From: an uncultured Clostridia bacterium
Lineage (GTDB): Bacteria > Bacillota > Clostridia > Oscillospirales > Acutalibacteraceae
Reading direction: 5' to 3'
Length of the DNA: 64,000 bases
Assembly: GCA_947589575.1 (NCBI GenBank)
Contig: CANQBM010000001.1
Coordinates: 1-64,000 of the forward strand
The notes under the pieces are model-generated. The model saw only the letters and a program-made list of their open reading frames with translations. It did not search any database and had not been told where the DNA came from. A program made the position numbers and the translations under genes. Below, piece after piece: positions 8,873 through 19,000 of this stretch (within the stretch, counting starts at the first letter, position 1; every line of letters starts with the position of its first letter).

Positions 8873-9109
8873 CGCTTCACCCCTTCCCTTATATGTATGC
8901 CTTATGTTCAAGTTGCATAACATCAACATACTAATTGTTAATTATATCACAAAAAATTAAAAGATTGAATAGTTTATATGAATAAAAAATTAATTTTATA
9001 ATATTTGAAAAAATGTAAAATTTCTATATGCAATTTGATTTTTTTATGTTAGAATATATAGCGTATAATTATATCTGTAATTAATATAGATTTATTAAGG
9101 AGAATACAA

Positions 9110-12100
9110 ATGGCAAAAGTTTACCGTGTATTTGTTGAAAAAAAGAAGGGCAACGATATTGAGGCAGGTCAGACGCTTGACGACCTCAGGGAAAATGTCG
9201 GCATAACCGCCCTTGAGGATTTAAGAATAATCAATCGTTACGACGCGCAGGGATTAAGTGAAGAAGAGTTTAAGGTTGCAGTTAATACAATTCTCTCCGA
9301 GCCTAACCTTGACAATGTTTATTATGAACTGTCCATTCCTGACGGCTGGCGGTACTTTGCTACGGAATACCTTCCGGGTCAGTATGACCAGCGTGCCGAC
9401 TCCGCCGCCCAGTGTATCCAGCTTTTGACAGCGGGCGAAAGGCCTGATGTTTTATCGGCGAAAATTATCGCGGTTAAAGGGAATATCACCGACGGGGAAT
9501 TTGAAAAGATTAAGTCATATATCATTAACCCTGTTGAGTCAAGAGTGGCGTCGCTTGATATGCCTGACTCGCTTGATATGCGTTCGGATATTCCTGCCGA
9601 TATTGTCCGCATATCAGGTTTCATAAAGATGAACGACAAAGAAATTGCCGAATATCACACGTCAATGGGATTTGCCATGAGCGTTGCCGATTTGTGCTGG
9701 GTAAGGGATTATTTTAAAAATAACGAAAACCGTGATCCAAGCCTTACCGAGCTTAAGGTAATTGATACATACTGGTCCGACCACTGCCGCCACACCACCT
9801 TTGCTACGGAACTTGACGATATTAAAATCAATGACAGCAAGTATAGCAAGGCTATAGGCGATGCTCTCGAAAAGTACTTTGAAGTGCGCAGGGAAGTATA
9901 TGGCGACAGAGATAAAATCGTCTGCCTTATGGATATGGCGTGTATAGGAACAAAGGTTCTTAAAAAGCGGGGCTATGTGGACAACCTTGATGAAAGCGAT
10001 GAAATCAACGCCTGTTCAATACAGGTTCCTGTAATTGTTGACGGCAAGGAGGAGCAGTGGCTCGTTCAATTTAAAAATGAAACGCACAATCACCCTACAG
10101 AGATAGAGCCTTTCGGCGGTGCTGCAACCTGCTTAGGCGGCGCTATCCGCGACCCGTTGTCCGGTAGAGCGTATGTTTATCAGGCAATGCGCGTAACGGG
10201 CGCGGGCGACCCGACCGTTCCTTTTGAGGAAACACTCGACGCAAAGCTGCCGCAAAGCAAGATTACAACAGGCGCTGCCGCCGGATATTCAAGCTACGGC
10301 AACCAAATCGGACTTGCGACAGGTCAGGTAACAGAACTTTATGACGAAGGTTATGTTGCAAAAAGAATGGAAATCGGCGCAGTAATCGGCGCGTCGCCAA
10401 AGGAAAACGTAATTCGTGAATGTCCGCAGGACGGAGATGTAATTGTTCTTCTCGGAGGAAGAACAGGACGTGACGGCTGTGGCGGCGCAACAGGCTCCTC
10501 AAAGGCGCACAATTCATCATCTATTGAAACGTGCGGAGCAGAGGTACAAAAAGGCAATCCTCCTACCGAGAGAAAAATTCAGCGTCTGTTCAGAAAAGCA
10601 GAAGTTGCAAAAATGATTAAACGCTGCAACGATTTCGGCGCGGGCGGTGTATCGGTTGCAATCGGAGAACTTGCAGACGGCCTTAAAATAGACCTTGACA
10701 AAGTGCCTAAAAAATATGACGGTCTTGACGGAACAGAACTTGCAATTTCCGAATCGCAGGAAAGAATGGCGGTTGTGCTGGACAAGGCAGATGTCGATAA
10801 ATTTATTAAGCTATCAAACGAAGAAAATCTTGAGGCTACACCTGTTGCCGTAGTTACCTCAGACAACAGACTTGAAATGACGTGGCGCGGTGATAAAATC
10901 GTCAGCCTCAGCAGAGATTTTCTTAATACCAACGGCGTTACACAGCACGCAAAGGTTGAGATTGCCGCCGTTGACGATACAAGAAATTATACAAAGCAAG
11001 TACCCGAATGTTTTGCAAAACTTGACAACGCGCATGCACTCAAGGCTAATCTTGCACGCCTTGAGGTCTGCTCGCAAAAGGGACTTGTTGAGCGTTTTGA
11101 CTCATCAATCGGCGCCGCTACGGTTCTTATGCCGTACGCAGGCAAATATCAGCTTACACCCGAAGAGGCAATGGTTGCCAAAATCCCTCTCCTTGAGGGA
11201 GAAACGGACACCGCAACCGTTATGGCTTACGGTTTCATTCCAAAGCTTTCACGCTGGTCTCCGTTCCATTCCGCTGCCTTTGCCGTATCGGAATCGCTTG
11301 CAAAGCTTGCTGCCGTAGGATGCGACCCGTCAAAAGCAAGGCTCACATTCCAGGAATATTTTGAAAGACTTAATGATGTTCCGTCACGCTGGGGCAAGCC
11401 GACAGCAGCGCTTCTCGGCGCGCTTATGGCACAGCTTGGCTACAAATGCCCGTCAATCGGCGGTAAGGACTCAATGAGCGGTTCGTTCAACGACCTTGAC
11501 GTACCTCCTACTCTTGTTTCCTTCGCTGTCGGAATGAGCGAAGCGTCAAAAACCGTATCTTCTCAATTCAAGAGGACAGGCTCAAAAGTAATGCTCCTGC
11601 CCCTTCCTGTTGATGAGAGCACGGGATTGCCCGACTTTGAAACCGCAATGGAGCTTATGGTTAAAGTTTACAAGGGTATCAGAAACGGCAGAATCCTTTC
11701 CGCGTCCGTTGTAAAAGAAGGAGGCGCCGCTGCCTGCGTATGTAAAATGGCGTTCGGTAACAAGTTCGGCTTTACATTTGCACAGAATCTTGACAAAGAA
11801 ACCCTTTTCGCCGCAAAAGAGGCATCCTTTGTTGTTGAACTTGCGGAGGAAAATTCGTTTGACGGCATAACGCTCGGCACAACAAACGACAACGGTATAT
11901 TCATTATTGACGGCGTTGTCCAAACTGTTGACGAACTTATCGGCGCGTGGACAGGAAAACTTGAAAAGATATTTGCTACCGATTCAGGCAAAAAGGCAAA
12001 TATGCCTTATGACGTACCGCTTTATAAAGAGCGCTCAATTTTTGTTGCTAAAAACAAATTTGCAAAACCAAAGGTATTTATCCCTGCTTTTCCGGGAACA

Positions 12101-12862
12101 AACTGCGAAATTGATACGGCAAGAGCATTTGAAAAGGCAGGCGCCGAGCTCTCTGTACTCGTTGTAAACAACCTTTCATCTGCCGCTATCAATGAAACGA
12201 TAGATAAAATGGTACAGGAAATTGAAACCTCGCAAATCATAATGATTCCTGGTGGATTCAGCGGCGGTGACGAGCCTGAGGGCTCAGGTAAATTTATTGC
12301 CACGACCTTCAGAAATCCGCGTGTTAAGGAGGCTGTTACAAAGCTCCTTAACTGCCGTGACGGTCTTATGCTCGGTATTTGCAACGGTTTTCAGGCGCTT
12401 ATCAAGCTTGGTCTTGTGCCTTACGGCGAAATCCGCGAAATCAAGGAAACCGACCCCACTCTTACGTTTAACACAATCGGCAGACACATTTCATCAATGG
12501 CTTACACAAGAGTAACAAGCGTTAAATCACCCTGGCTCAACAGCGTAAACGCAGGCGAAATGTTTGCAATTCCCATCAGTCACGGCGAAGGCAGATTTGT
12601 GGCAAATAACGATGTTATGAAAAAGCTGATTGAAAACGGTCAGATTGCTACCCAGTATGTAAATCCCGACGGTGAACCTGTCAGCGATATGCCGTTTAAC
12701 CCTAACGGTTCAGTATGCGCTGTCGAGGGTATTACATCTCCTGACGGAAGAGTTTTCGGAAAAATGGGGCATTGCGAGAGAAAGGGCAACAACCTTTATT
12801 CAAATGTTCCGTTTGAAAAGGATATGAAGATATTTGAAAGCGGCGTTAATTATTTTAAATAA
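9110..12862 (+). CDS. purL: Phosphoribosylformylglycinamidine synthase, single-chain
   Basis: Fourth step of purine synthesis: FGAR + glutamine + ATP to FGAM. The 1250-residue chain combines an N-terminal PurS-like part, the PurL ATP-binding core (FKNETHNHPTEIEPFGG; SPFHSAAFAVSESLAKLAAVG) and a C-terminal class I glutamine amidotransferase equivalent to PurQ. The catalytic nucleophile is C1091 in LMLGICNGFQAL, with SHGEGRF following. This is the fused form found in many clostridia and in proteobacteria. AAGGAG lies before the ATG. No other pur gene is adjacent, and no purine riboswitch is visible in the 237-bp leader region. Confidence 0.97.
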   Translation: MAKVYRVFVEKKKGNDIEAGQTLDDLRENVGITALEDLRIINRYDAQGLSEEEFKVAVNTILSEPNLDNVYYELSIPDGWRYFATEYLPGQYDQRADSAAQCIQLLTAGERPDVLSAKIIAVKGNITDGEFEKIKSYIINPVESRVASLDMPDSLDMRSDIPADIVRISGFIKMNDKEIAEYHTSMGFAMSVADLCWVRDYFKNNENRDPSLTELKVIDTYWSDHCRHTTFATELDDIKINDSKYSKAIGDALEKYFEVRREVYGDRDKIVCLMDMACIGTKVLKKRGYVDNLDESDEINACSIQVPVIVDGKEEQWLVQFKNETHNHPTEIEPFGGAATCLGGAIRDPLSGRAYVYQAMRVTGAGDPTVPFEETLDAKLPQSKITTGAAAGYSSYGNQIGLATGQVTELYDEGYVAKRMEIGAVIGASPKENVIRECPQDGDVIVLLGGRTGRDGCGGATGSSKAHNSSSIETCGAEVQKGNPPTERKIQRLFRKAEVAKMIKRCNDFGAGGVSVAIGELADGLKIDLDKVPKKYDGLDGTELAISESQERMAVVLDKADVDKFIKLSNEENLEATPVAVVTSDNRLEMTWRGDKIVSLSRDFLNTNGVTQHAKVEIAAVDDTRNYTKQVPECFAKLDNAHALKANLARLEVCSQKGLVERFDSSIGAATVLMPYAGKYQLTPEEAMVAKIPLLEGETDTATVMAYGFIPKLSRWSPFHSAAFAVSESLAKLAAVGCDPSKARLTFQEYFERLNDVPSRWGKPTAALLGALMAQLGYKCPSIGGKDSMSGSFNDLDVPPTLVSFAVGMSEASKTVSSQFKRTGSKVMLLPLPVDESTGLPDFETAMELMVKVYKGIRNGRILSASVVKEGGAAACVCKMAFGNKFGFTFAQNLDKETLFAAKEASFVVELAEENSFDGITLGTTNDNGIFIIDGVVQTVDELIGAWTGKLEKIFATDSGKKANMPYDVPLYKERSIFVAKNKFAKPKVFIPAFPGTNCEIDTARAFEKAGAELSVLVVNNLSSAAINETIDKMVQEIETSQIIMIPGGFSGGDEPEGSGKFIATTFRNPRVKEAVTKLLNCRDGLMLGICNGFQALIKLGLVPYGEIREIKETDPTLTFNTIGRHISSMAYTRVTSVKSPWLNSVNAGEMFAIPISHGEGRFVANNDVMKKLIENGQIATQYVNPDGEPVSDMPFNPNGSVCAVEGITSPDGRVFGKMGHCERKGNNLYSNVPFEKDMKIFESGVNYFK

Positions 12863-12984
12863 ATTTTAATAATCACTAATTCAAATTTATATTATTTCAG
12901 GGGGGATGTTTTTAAATACTCTCCCCGGTAATTTCTCAGCGTACTGCATCGGGAAAACTTTATTTAAACTTGGAGGAAAATATT

Positions 12985-14193
12985 TTGAAATACGTTGTTG
13001 TATTGTACGACGGTATGGCTGACTATCCTGTTCCGGCGCTTGGCGGAAAAACTCCTATGATGTGCGCGAAAAAGCCTAATATGGATATGCTTGCGTCAAA
13101 AGCGGAGGTTGGTCTTATAAGAACGGTTGCCAAAGGATTAAAGCCCGGAAGCGATGTTGCAAATATGAGCGTTATGGGCTTTGACCCTATGAAATACTAT
13201 ACGGGAAGAAGTCCTCTTGAGGCGGCGTCAATAGGTATTGATATGAAGCCTACGGACGTTTCACTCAGGACAAATCTTGTTACTCTTTCCGAAGATGATT
13301 TGCCGTATGAGCAAAAAACGATTGAGGATTACTGCGCAGACGACATTTCCACGCAAGAGGCTGAAATTCTGATTAAATATATTGATGAAAAGCTCGGCAC
13401 TGATGAATTTAAATTTTATTCCGGCGTATCGTACCGCCACTGTCTGATATGGGATAACGGAACAACCGAGCTTGGAAAAATGACTCCGCCGCATGATATT
13501 ACCGGCAAGGTCATTACCAAGTACCTTTCAGACTCGGAAAACGCAAAACCGCTTATTGAGCTTATGAAAAAATCGTATGACCTGCTTAAGGATCACCCGG
13601 TTAATATCAAGCGCAAGGAAGAAGGAAAAAGACCGGCAAATTCAATCTGGCTCTGGGGTGAGGGCAGGCGTCCCGCTCTTTCACCGTTTGAAGAAATTTA
13701 CGGAATAAAGGGCGCTGTTGTTTCTGCGGTTGACCTTATAAAGGGAATAGGCGGCTGCGCTGAAATGGAGGTTGCCGATGTTGAGGGCGCAACAGGATAT
13801 ATCGACACCAACTTTGAGGGAAAGGCAAACGCCGCCGTTAATTTGCTTGACAGAAATGATTTAGTATACATTCACTTTGAGGCTCCCGATGAATGCGGAC
13901 ACAGAAACGAGCCGGAAAACAAGGTGAGGGCTATTGAGCTTATTGATGAGAGAGTTCTGCCCGTTCTGTTTAAAGGACTTGAAAAATTTAATGATTATAA
14001 GATAATGATTCTTCCCGACCACCCGACACCTATTGTAACAAGAACTCACGCGAGTGACCCCGTGCCGTATCTTATTTATCATAAGAATAATGAGATTAAA
14101 GGTGTTGAAACAATCAATGAAGAAACCGCAAAGCAGACAGGAAACTTTATTGAACACGGTCCGAGTATAATGAAACATTTTCTTAATGACTGA
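12985..14193 (+). CDS. apgM: apgM-like phosphoglycerate mutase / proposed homoserine kinase
   Basis: Alkaline-phosphatase-superfamily phosphomutase of 402 residues, COG3635 type. It opens MKYVVVLYDGMADYP with metal ligand D9 and carries the phospho-accepting serine S62 in DVANMSVMGFDP. Later metal ligands appear in HFEAPDECGHR and LPDHPTP. The start is TTG at 12985, since GGAGG lies just before it; a TTG 15 nt earlier would place the ribosome site inside the gene. Family members act either as cofactor-independent phosphoglycerate mutase or, as proposed for some bacteria, as homoserine kinase. The homoserine-linked gene 17 nt downstream favours the second reading here, but does not prove it. 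Confidence 0.85.
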   Translation: MKYVVVLYDGMADYPVPALGGKTPMMCAKKPNMDMLASKAEVGLIRTVAKGLKPGSDVANMSVMGFDPMKYYTGRSPLEAASIGIDMKPTDVSLRTNLVTLSEDDLPYEQKTIEDYCADDISTQEAEILIKYIDEKLGTDEFKFYSGVSYRHCLIWDNGTTELGKMTPPHDITGKVITKYLSDSENAKPLIELMKKSYDLLKDHPVNIKRKEEGKRPANSIWLWGEGRRPALSPFEEIYGIKGAVVSAVDLIKGIGGCAEMEVADVEGATGYIDTNFEGKANAAVNLLDRNDLVYIHFEAPDECGHRNEPENKVRAIELIDERVLPVLFKGLEKFNDYKIMILPDHPTPIVTRTHASDPVPYLIYHKNNEIKGVETINEETAKQTGNFIEHGPSIMKHFLND

Positions 14194-14209
14194 TATAGGA
14201 GAATAACAT

Positions 14210-15478
14210 ATGAAAATTAATTCAATCTGCGTACAGGGCGGCTATAAGCCCAAAAACGGCGAGCCGAGAGTAATTCCGATTGTACAAAGCACAACATATA
14301 AATACGATTCAAGCGAAGAAATGGGAGATTTATTTGACCTAAAAAAACCCGGTTACTTTTACTCCCGCCTGCAAAACCCTACCTGCGATTATGCGGCTCA
14401 GAAAATCGCTATGCTTGAGGGCGGGGCAGCAGGTATGCTGACATCATCCGGCCAGGCGGCTAACTTTTATGCCGTATTTAATATTGCACAGGCGGGCGAC
14501 CACATTGTATCGTCATCTGCTATTTACGGCGGAACATTCAATCTTTTTAATGTTACAATGCGCAAGCTCGGAATAGATTTTACTTTTGTAAGTCCTCAGG
14601 CGAGCGAGGAAGAAATCCTTGCCGCGTTTAAACCTAATACCAAAGCTGTTTTCGGCGAAACGATTTCAAATCCGAGCCTTGATATTCTGGATATTGAAAA
14701 ATTCGCAAAAGCCGCGCACGCAAACGGAGTACCGCTTATTATTGACAACACCTTTGCCACTCCTATCAACTGCCGTCCGTTTGAATTCGGCTGTGACATC
14801 GTAACTCATTCAACTACAAAATATATGGAGGGACACGCTTCAACAATAGGCGGGGCAATCGTTGACTCGGGTAATTTTGACTGGACGCAGAATGATAAAT
14901 TCCCCGGTCTTACCACTCCCGATGACAGTTACCACGGAATTACATACACGCAAGCCTTCGGCAAAACGGCATATATAACAAAAGCGACAGTTCAGCTTAT
15001 GCGTGATTTAGGTTCAATCCCCGCTCCGCAAAACGCCTTTTTGCTTAACGTGGGTCTTGAAACCTTGCATCTTAGAATGGAAAGACATTGCGAAAACGCT
15101 AAAAAGGTTGCAGAGTATTTAAAAAATAACGATAAAATAAACTGGGTAAAATGCGCTATGCTTCCTGATGATGAACAATATCCGCTTGCGCAGAAGTATA
15201 TGCCTAACGGCACCTGCGGTGTGGTATCCTTTGGTATCAAAGGGGGCAGAGAGGCAGCCACGGTGTTTATGGATTCATTAAAGCTTGCCGCAATAGTAAC
15301 GCACGTTGCCGACGCGCGCACCTGCTGTCTGCACCCTGCTTCAACAACCCACCGCCAGCTTACAGACGAACAGCTTGAGGAATGCGGCGTAAGCCCTGAC
15401 CTTGTTCGTTTCAGCGTAGGAATTGAGGACGCGGATGATATTATTAAAGATATTCAACAGGCGCTTGACAAAATATGA
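14210..15478 (+). CDS. metY: O-acetylhomoserine sulfhydrylase / aminocarboxypropyltransferase
   Basis: PLP enzyme of the Cys/Met metabolism family, 422 residues. It condenses O-acetylhomoserine with sulfide (or methanethiol) to homocysteine (or methionine). The PLP lysine is K204 in HSTTKYMEGHAS, and the phosphate-binding TSSGQAA and aspartate VPLIIDNTFATP motifs are intact. The long insertion around the GDLFDLKKPGYFYSR segment is the MetY style. It sits between the apgM-like gene and a CsoR-family regulator, whose ATG overlaps its stop. Methionine gamma-lyase is the main alternative activity. Confidence 0.9.
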   Translation: MKINSICVQGGYKPKNGEPRVIPIVQSTTYKYDSSEEMGDLFDLKKPGYFYSRLQNPTCDYAAQKIAMLEGGAAGMLTSSGQAANFYAVFNIAQAGDHIVSSSAIYGGTFNLFNVTMRKLGIDFTFVSPQASEEEILAAFKPNTKAVFGETISNPSLDILDIEKFAKAAHANGVPLIIDNTFATPINCRPFEFGCDIVTHSTTKYMEGHASTIGGAIVDSGNFDWTQNDKFPGLTTPDDSYHGITYTQAFGKTAYITKATVQLMRDLGSIPAPQNAFLLNVGLETLHLRMERHCENAKKVAEYLKNNDKINWVKCAMLPDDEQYPLAQKYMPNGTCGVVSFGIKGGREAATVFMDSLKLAAIVTHVADARTCCLHPASTTHRQLTDEQLEECGVSPDLVRFSVGIEDADDIIKDIQQALDKI

Positions 15479-15762
15479 GTAATACGTCTGAACACAACCA
15501 TAACCATAAACACACTAAGGAAGTATCAAACAGGCTTGCAAGAGCTATTGGCCATTTGCAAAAGGTAAGGCAGATGGTCGACAGCGGAGAGGACTGTTCT
15601 CAAGTGCTTATTCAGCTTGCGGCTGTTAAGTCAGCTATTAATAACACCGGTAAGCTGATACTTAAGGACCACCTTGAACACTGCATTGTTCACGCCGTAA
15701 AGGACGGCGATGAGGAAATGCTTAACGAACTTAACAACGCGATAGACAAATTTATGAAATAG
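15475..15762 (+). CDS. CsoR/FrmR-family metal- or sulfur-sensing repressor
   Basis: All-helical DUF156 repressor of 95 residues. It keeps C41, H66 and C70 with exactly the spacing of the copper sensor CsoR (C-x24-H-x3-C). The N-terminus is histidine-rich (HNHNHKH). Related proteins sense Cu(I), Ni/Co, formaldehyde or persulfides. No copper ATPase or chaperone lies nearby; its ATGA overlap with metY couples it to sulfur metabolism, so a persulfide or sulfide sensing role is also possible. A strong terminator ends the operon right after it. Confidence 0.87.
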   Translation: MSNTSEHNHNHKHTKEVSNRLARAIGHLQKVRQMVDSGEDCSQVLIQLAAVKSAINNTGKLILKDHLEHCIVHAVKDGDEEMLNELNNAIDKFMK

Positions 15763-15764
15763 AT

Positions 15765-15807
15765 AACGCCGTATTGAGAGAATTTTTGATACGGCGTTTT
15801 TATTTTT
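15765..15807 (+). terminator. Intrinsic terminator of the apgM-metY-csoR operon
   Basis: The stem AACGCCGTAT / ATACGGCGTT (10 bp) is followed by TTTATTTTT. Confidence 0.9.
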
Positions 15808-15906
15808 GCGTGTTTAAATGTATTTTTGCTTAAAAAACAAGAATAAATAGTGAATTTAAACAAATATTGTCAATAAATTTTGGAAGATGTCACAAATGCA
15901 AATTTA

Positions 15907-15935
15907 TTGAAAAGCTTTGCGAAAAAGTATATAAT
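15907..15935 (+). promoter_or_regulatory. Promoter of the giant surface protein
   Basis: TTGAAA and TATAAT are separated by 17 bp, with a leader of about 65 nt before the start codon. Confidence 0.65.
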
Positions 15936-16003
15936 TTATTTATCTATAGGTATTTATATTAAAAATCATAATTTATAATATTTTAGGGCAAAGGGGAAGA
16001 AAA

Positions 16004-19000
16004 ATGGGAAGGATAACTGTTAAAAAGAAAGCAGTCAGTATTTTTCTCGCAATACTGACGGTATTTACGGGATTGCTGCCCGCAACGGCTGCCTTTGGCG
16101 CAAACGGCGTAGAAGGCTACTATGATATAGAACTTTTCTACAAGGATAACGGCACTATTATTCCGTCTTATCAAGATGATGGCGAGAGTACATATATTGA
16201 ATATATGACTGAGGGACAGGAGCTTAATTTAACTTATAAGCTCATTGATACCGAAATGCCCGACAATGGATATATCAAATGGTACAGCGAAACGCCTACT
16301 CTTGTTGATGTTACTCAAGAGGGTGTTGTTAAGGCGTTTGACTCATCAAAAGGCGCTGTTGTTCAGTCGTGGATTGATAACGAAGTTAAAACCATTCCCC
16401 TTGTGGGAAGTGTAATAGCGTCTGTTATTGAAAAAGCGCTGTTTAACGAATATATTGACCTTGACTCAATGGACACAGAAGCTATTATAACAGTCGTTGA
16501 AGGTCTCTTCGGTTCAGAATCACTTCTTGATAAATGGATTGAATCATACAAGGGCGAGCTTATTGATTCTCTTAGAAATTATCTTGATAACATAAATTCT
16601 AATATTCATGTTCAGCTTTATTCAGCCGACGGCACTCTCCTTGATGATGACTATGTCCAAATCTGTGTTACAAAAAACACTGAATGGTATGCTAATTTTC
16701 TTCCCAACGGTACCCATATTACAAACAAATCACAGATTAACACAACGGTCGCTGTAGGCTCAAAAACCCAGCTTTATGCAATAACTACCCCGCTGAGACT
16801 TCATTACGGTGTTGTCTACTCTGTTAAAAGCTCGTCAATTTTTGACAAGGGTAAGGTTATCGCTACTGTAAATGACAGCGGTCTTGTTACTTTTAAGAAT
16901 AAAGGTACGGTGACTATTCTTGTTTCTCCTGACACGGAGCAGATTGTTGAGGGTATTCTTAAACTTGTGAATTATATTTATGCCCTTGATAATACAGGCA
17001 CGCTTGACACGGATAAAATCGCAGGAATACTTATAGACTATGTAGGACTTGATATTAACAGAACCGTCCTTGCCGGTATTCTTGATGTCTGCTTTGCGAT
17101 AAAGGATATAGCGGGCAACGCGGCAGATCCTGTACAGCTCACGGCAACTGCTGTTGAAATTATTGCAAACCTTGTTCTTCAGTTTGCGTATAATGACACA
17201 ATTACCTTTAATGTTGTTGACGCCCAGCCGCTCACCGATTTTTCAATTGAGGGCGCAAATACAGTAAAAGAGGGTTCTCAAATCCAGCTTTCCGTAACAA
17301 ATATTCAGCCGACAGCAGGCGATACATCAGACATAACATGGACCTCATCCGACCCGTCGATTGCAAGCGTCGACCCGAAAACGGGAGTTATTACGGGCAG
17401 AGACGCGGGCGGCTCTCTCGGCTCGCTTTCAAGCCAAAAATGTACAATATACGCAACTTCCGCGGCAAATAATATTCAAAAATCATATGCCCTGACCGTA
17501 ACGGGAAAAACAGGAAAATACCTGTCTGACGTAGAAATAACGGGTAAGGAAAACCTTGAAATGAACGAGGAAACGGATTATACCTATTCCGTGTTCCCCA
17601 AGCGTGTCGCTGAATCCGATAACCTGTATATAAGCTGGGGTATTCAAAACGGCACAGACGAGGATGGTAACCCGACATACGTTTGGGCAGACAGCGAAAA
17701 TCCCGCAACAGACGGAATAGGAACTATTGATTGCAAGGGACATTATATTGCAACCGACGGAGGAAAATGCACCATTGCCGTCAAGGCAACTACAGGTTAT
17801 TATCTTACAGACAACAACTTTTATGAAATTTCTTCATTTACGGATACGTTTGTCGTATCAAACGGTATTCCGATTAACGAAATAAACATTTCCGCCGTTG
17901 ATGGCACCTCAAACGGCGACCTTAACAGAGTGGTCCCTGTTGAAATTAACGGAAAAAATTATACGTACGTAACAATCCACAAAGGTATTTCGGAGGCTTA
18001 TTTTAATAACGGCGCTGTCATTTCCGCGTCCGTTTATCCGGCAAACGCATCAAACCAGACTTTGAAGTGGGTTGTTGATAATAAATATTACGACAATTCT
18101 GTTTCTGACGATACTCATACTGCAACCGTAAAGCAAAAAGCAAACCACGAGGTTGCCGATACATTTAACATTTACGCGGTGTCCGAGGACGGCAAAGTAA
18201 AATCAAATACAATTACCGTATGTGTTACAAGAAATTACGCGGTTGAAAATACAATCAATCAGGATTCAATCAAAATTACCAACGGACAAACAGCCGATGC
18301 AACACACACAATCAGCTTTGACGGAAGTTGGACGTCAACGGCATACGCATGCTACAAATGCAACTGGTACTCAAGCGACGAAAGCGTATTCACGGTTGAA
18401 ACAAAGGGAAATGATAACCGCGACGCAACGCTTACCGCTGTTGATGTTGGTACCGCAACGCTTTACTGCGTATCCTCTGACGGAGGTATTATTGATACCT
18501 GTGAGGTAACCGTTTATCCTAACAAGCAAAGACTTAAAAATATTGTTAATCTTTGCGACAGAACCATTGTAAAAAGAACTGACGAAAACAGATCTCTTTA
18601 TAATGACTATATGAAAAAACTTGATTTGGCGTATTATGTGCTCTATGATGAACCTATGGCGTCTCAAAACACATGCGACACATATGCAAACGAGCTTTTG
18701 TTTGCTCTCTACAAAGTAGGCGGATTTATAAATATTGCGGGTGTTAATATTCTCGGCACCGACAAGAACAAACTCGGCAGCGACCATATTACCGTCAATG
18801 TCGGTTCAACAACCAGTTATACAAAATACAGCTATAATTTTGAGTATGAGGTATTACCGTCTGCCGCTATGTACAGTGATATTGTATGGACCTCTTCAAA
18901 CAGTAATATAAAGGTTGATAAAAACGGAAAATGCACTCCCGCCTCAAATGACCCTTGCTCCGCAATAATAACCTGTACCGTAACGGACTATATGGGTAAC

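Noticed and set aside
8930-9109. Purine riboswitch or PurR box before purL
   Set aside because: Neither the purine aptamer core nor a PurBox pair could be found; the region is only AT-rich.
12863-12984. Possible riboswitch before the apgM-like gene
   Set aside because: There is an imperfect G-rich/C-rich pairing (GGGGGGAT / CTCTCCCC), but no conserved core of SAM, T-box or other known classes.
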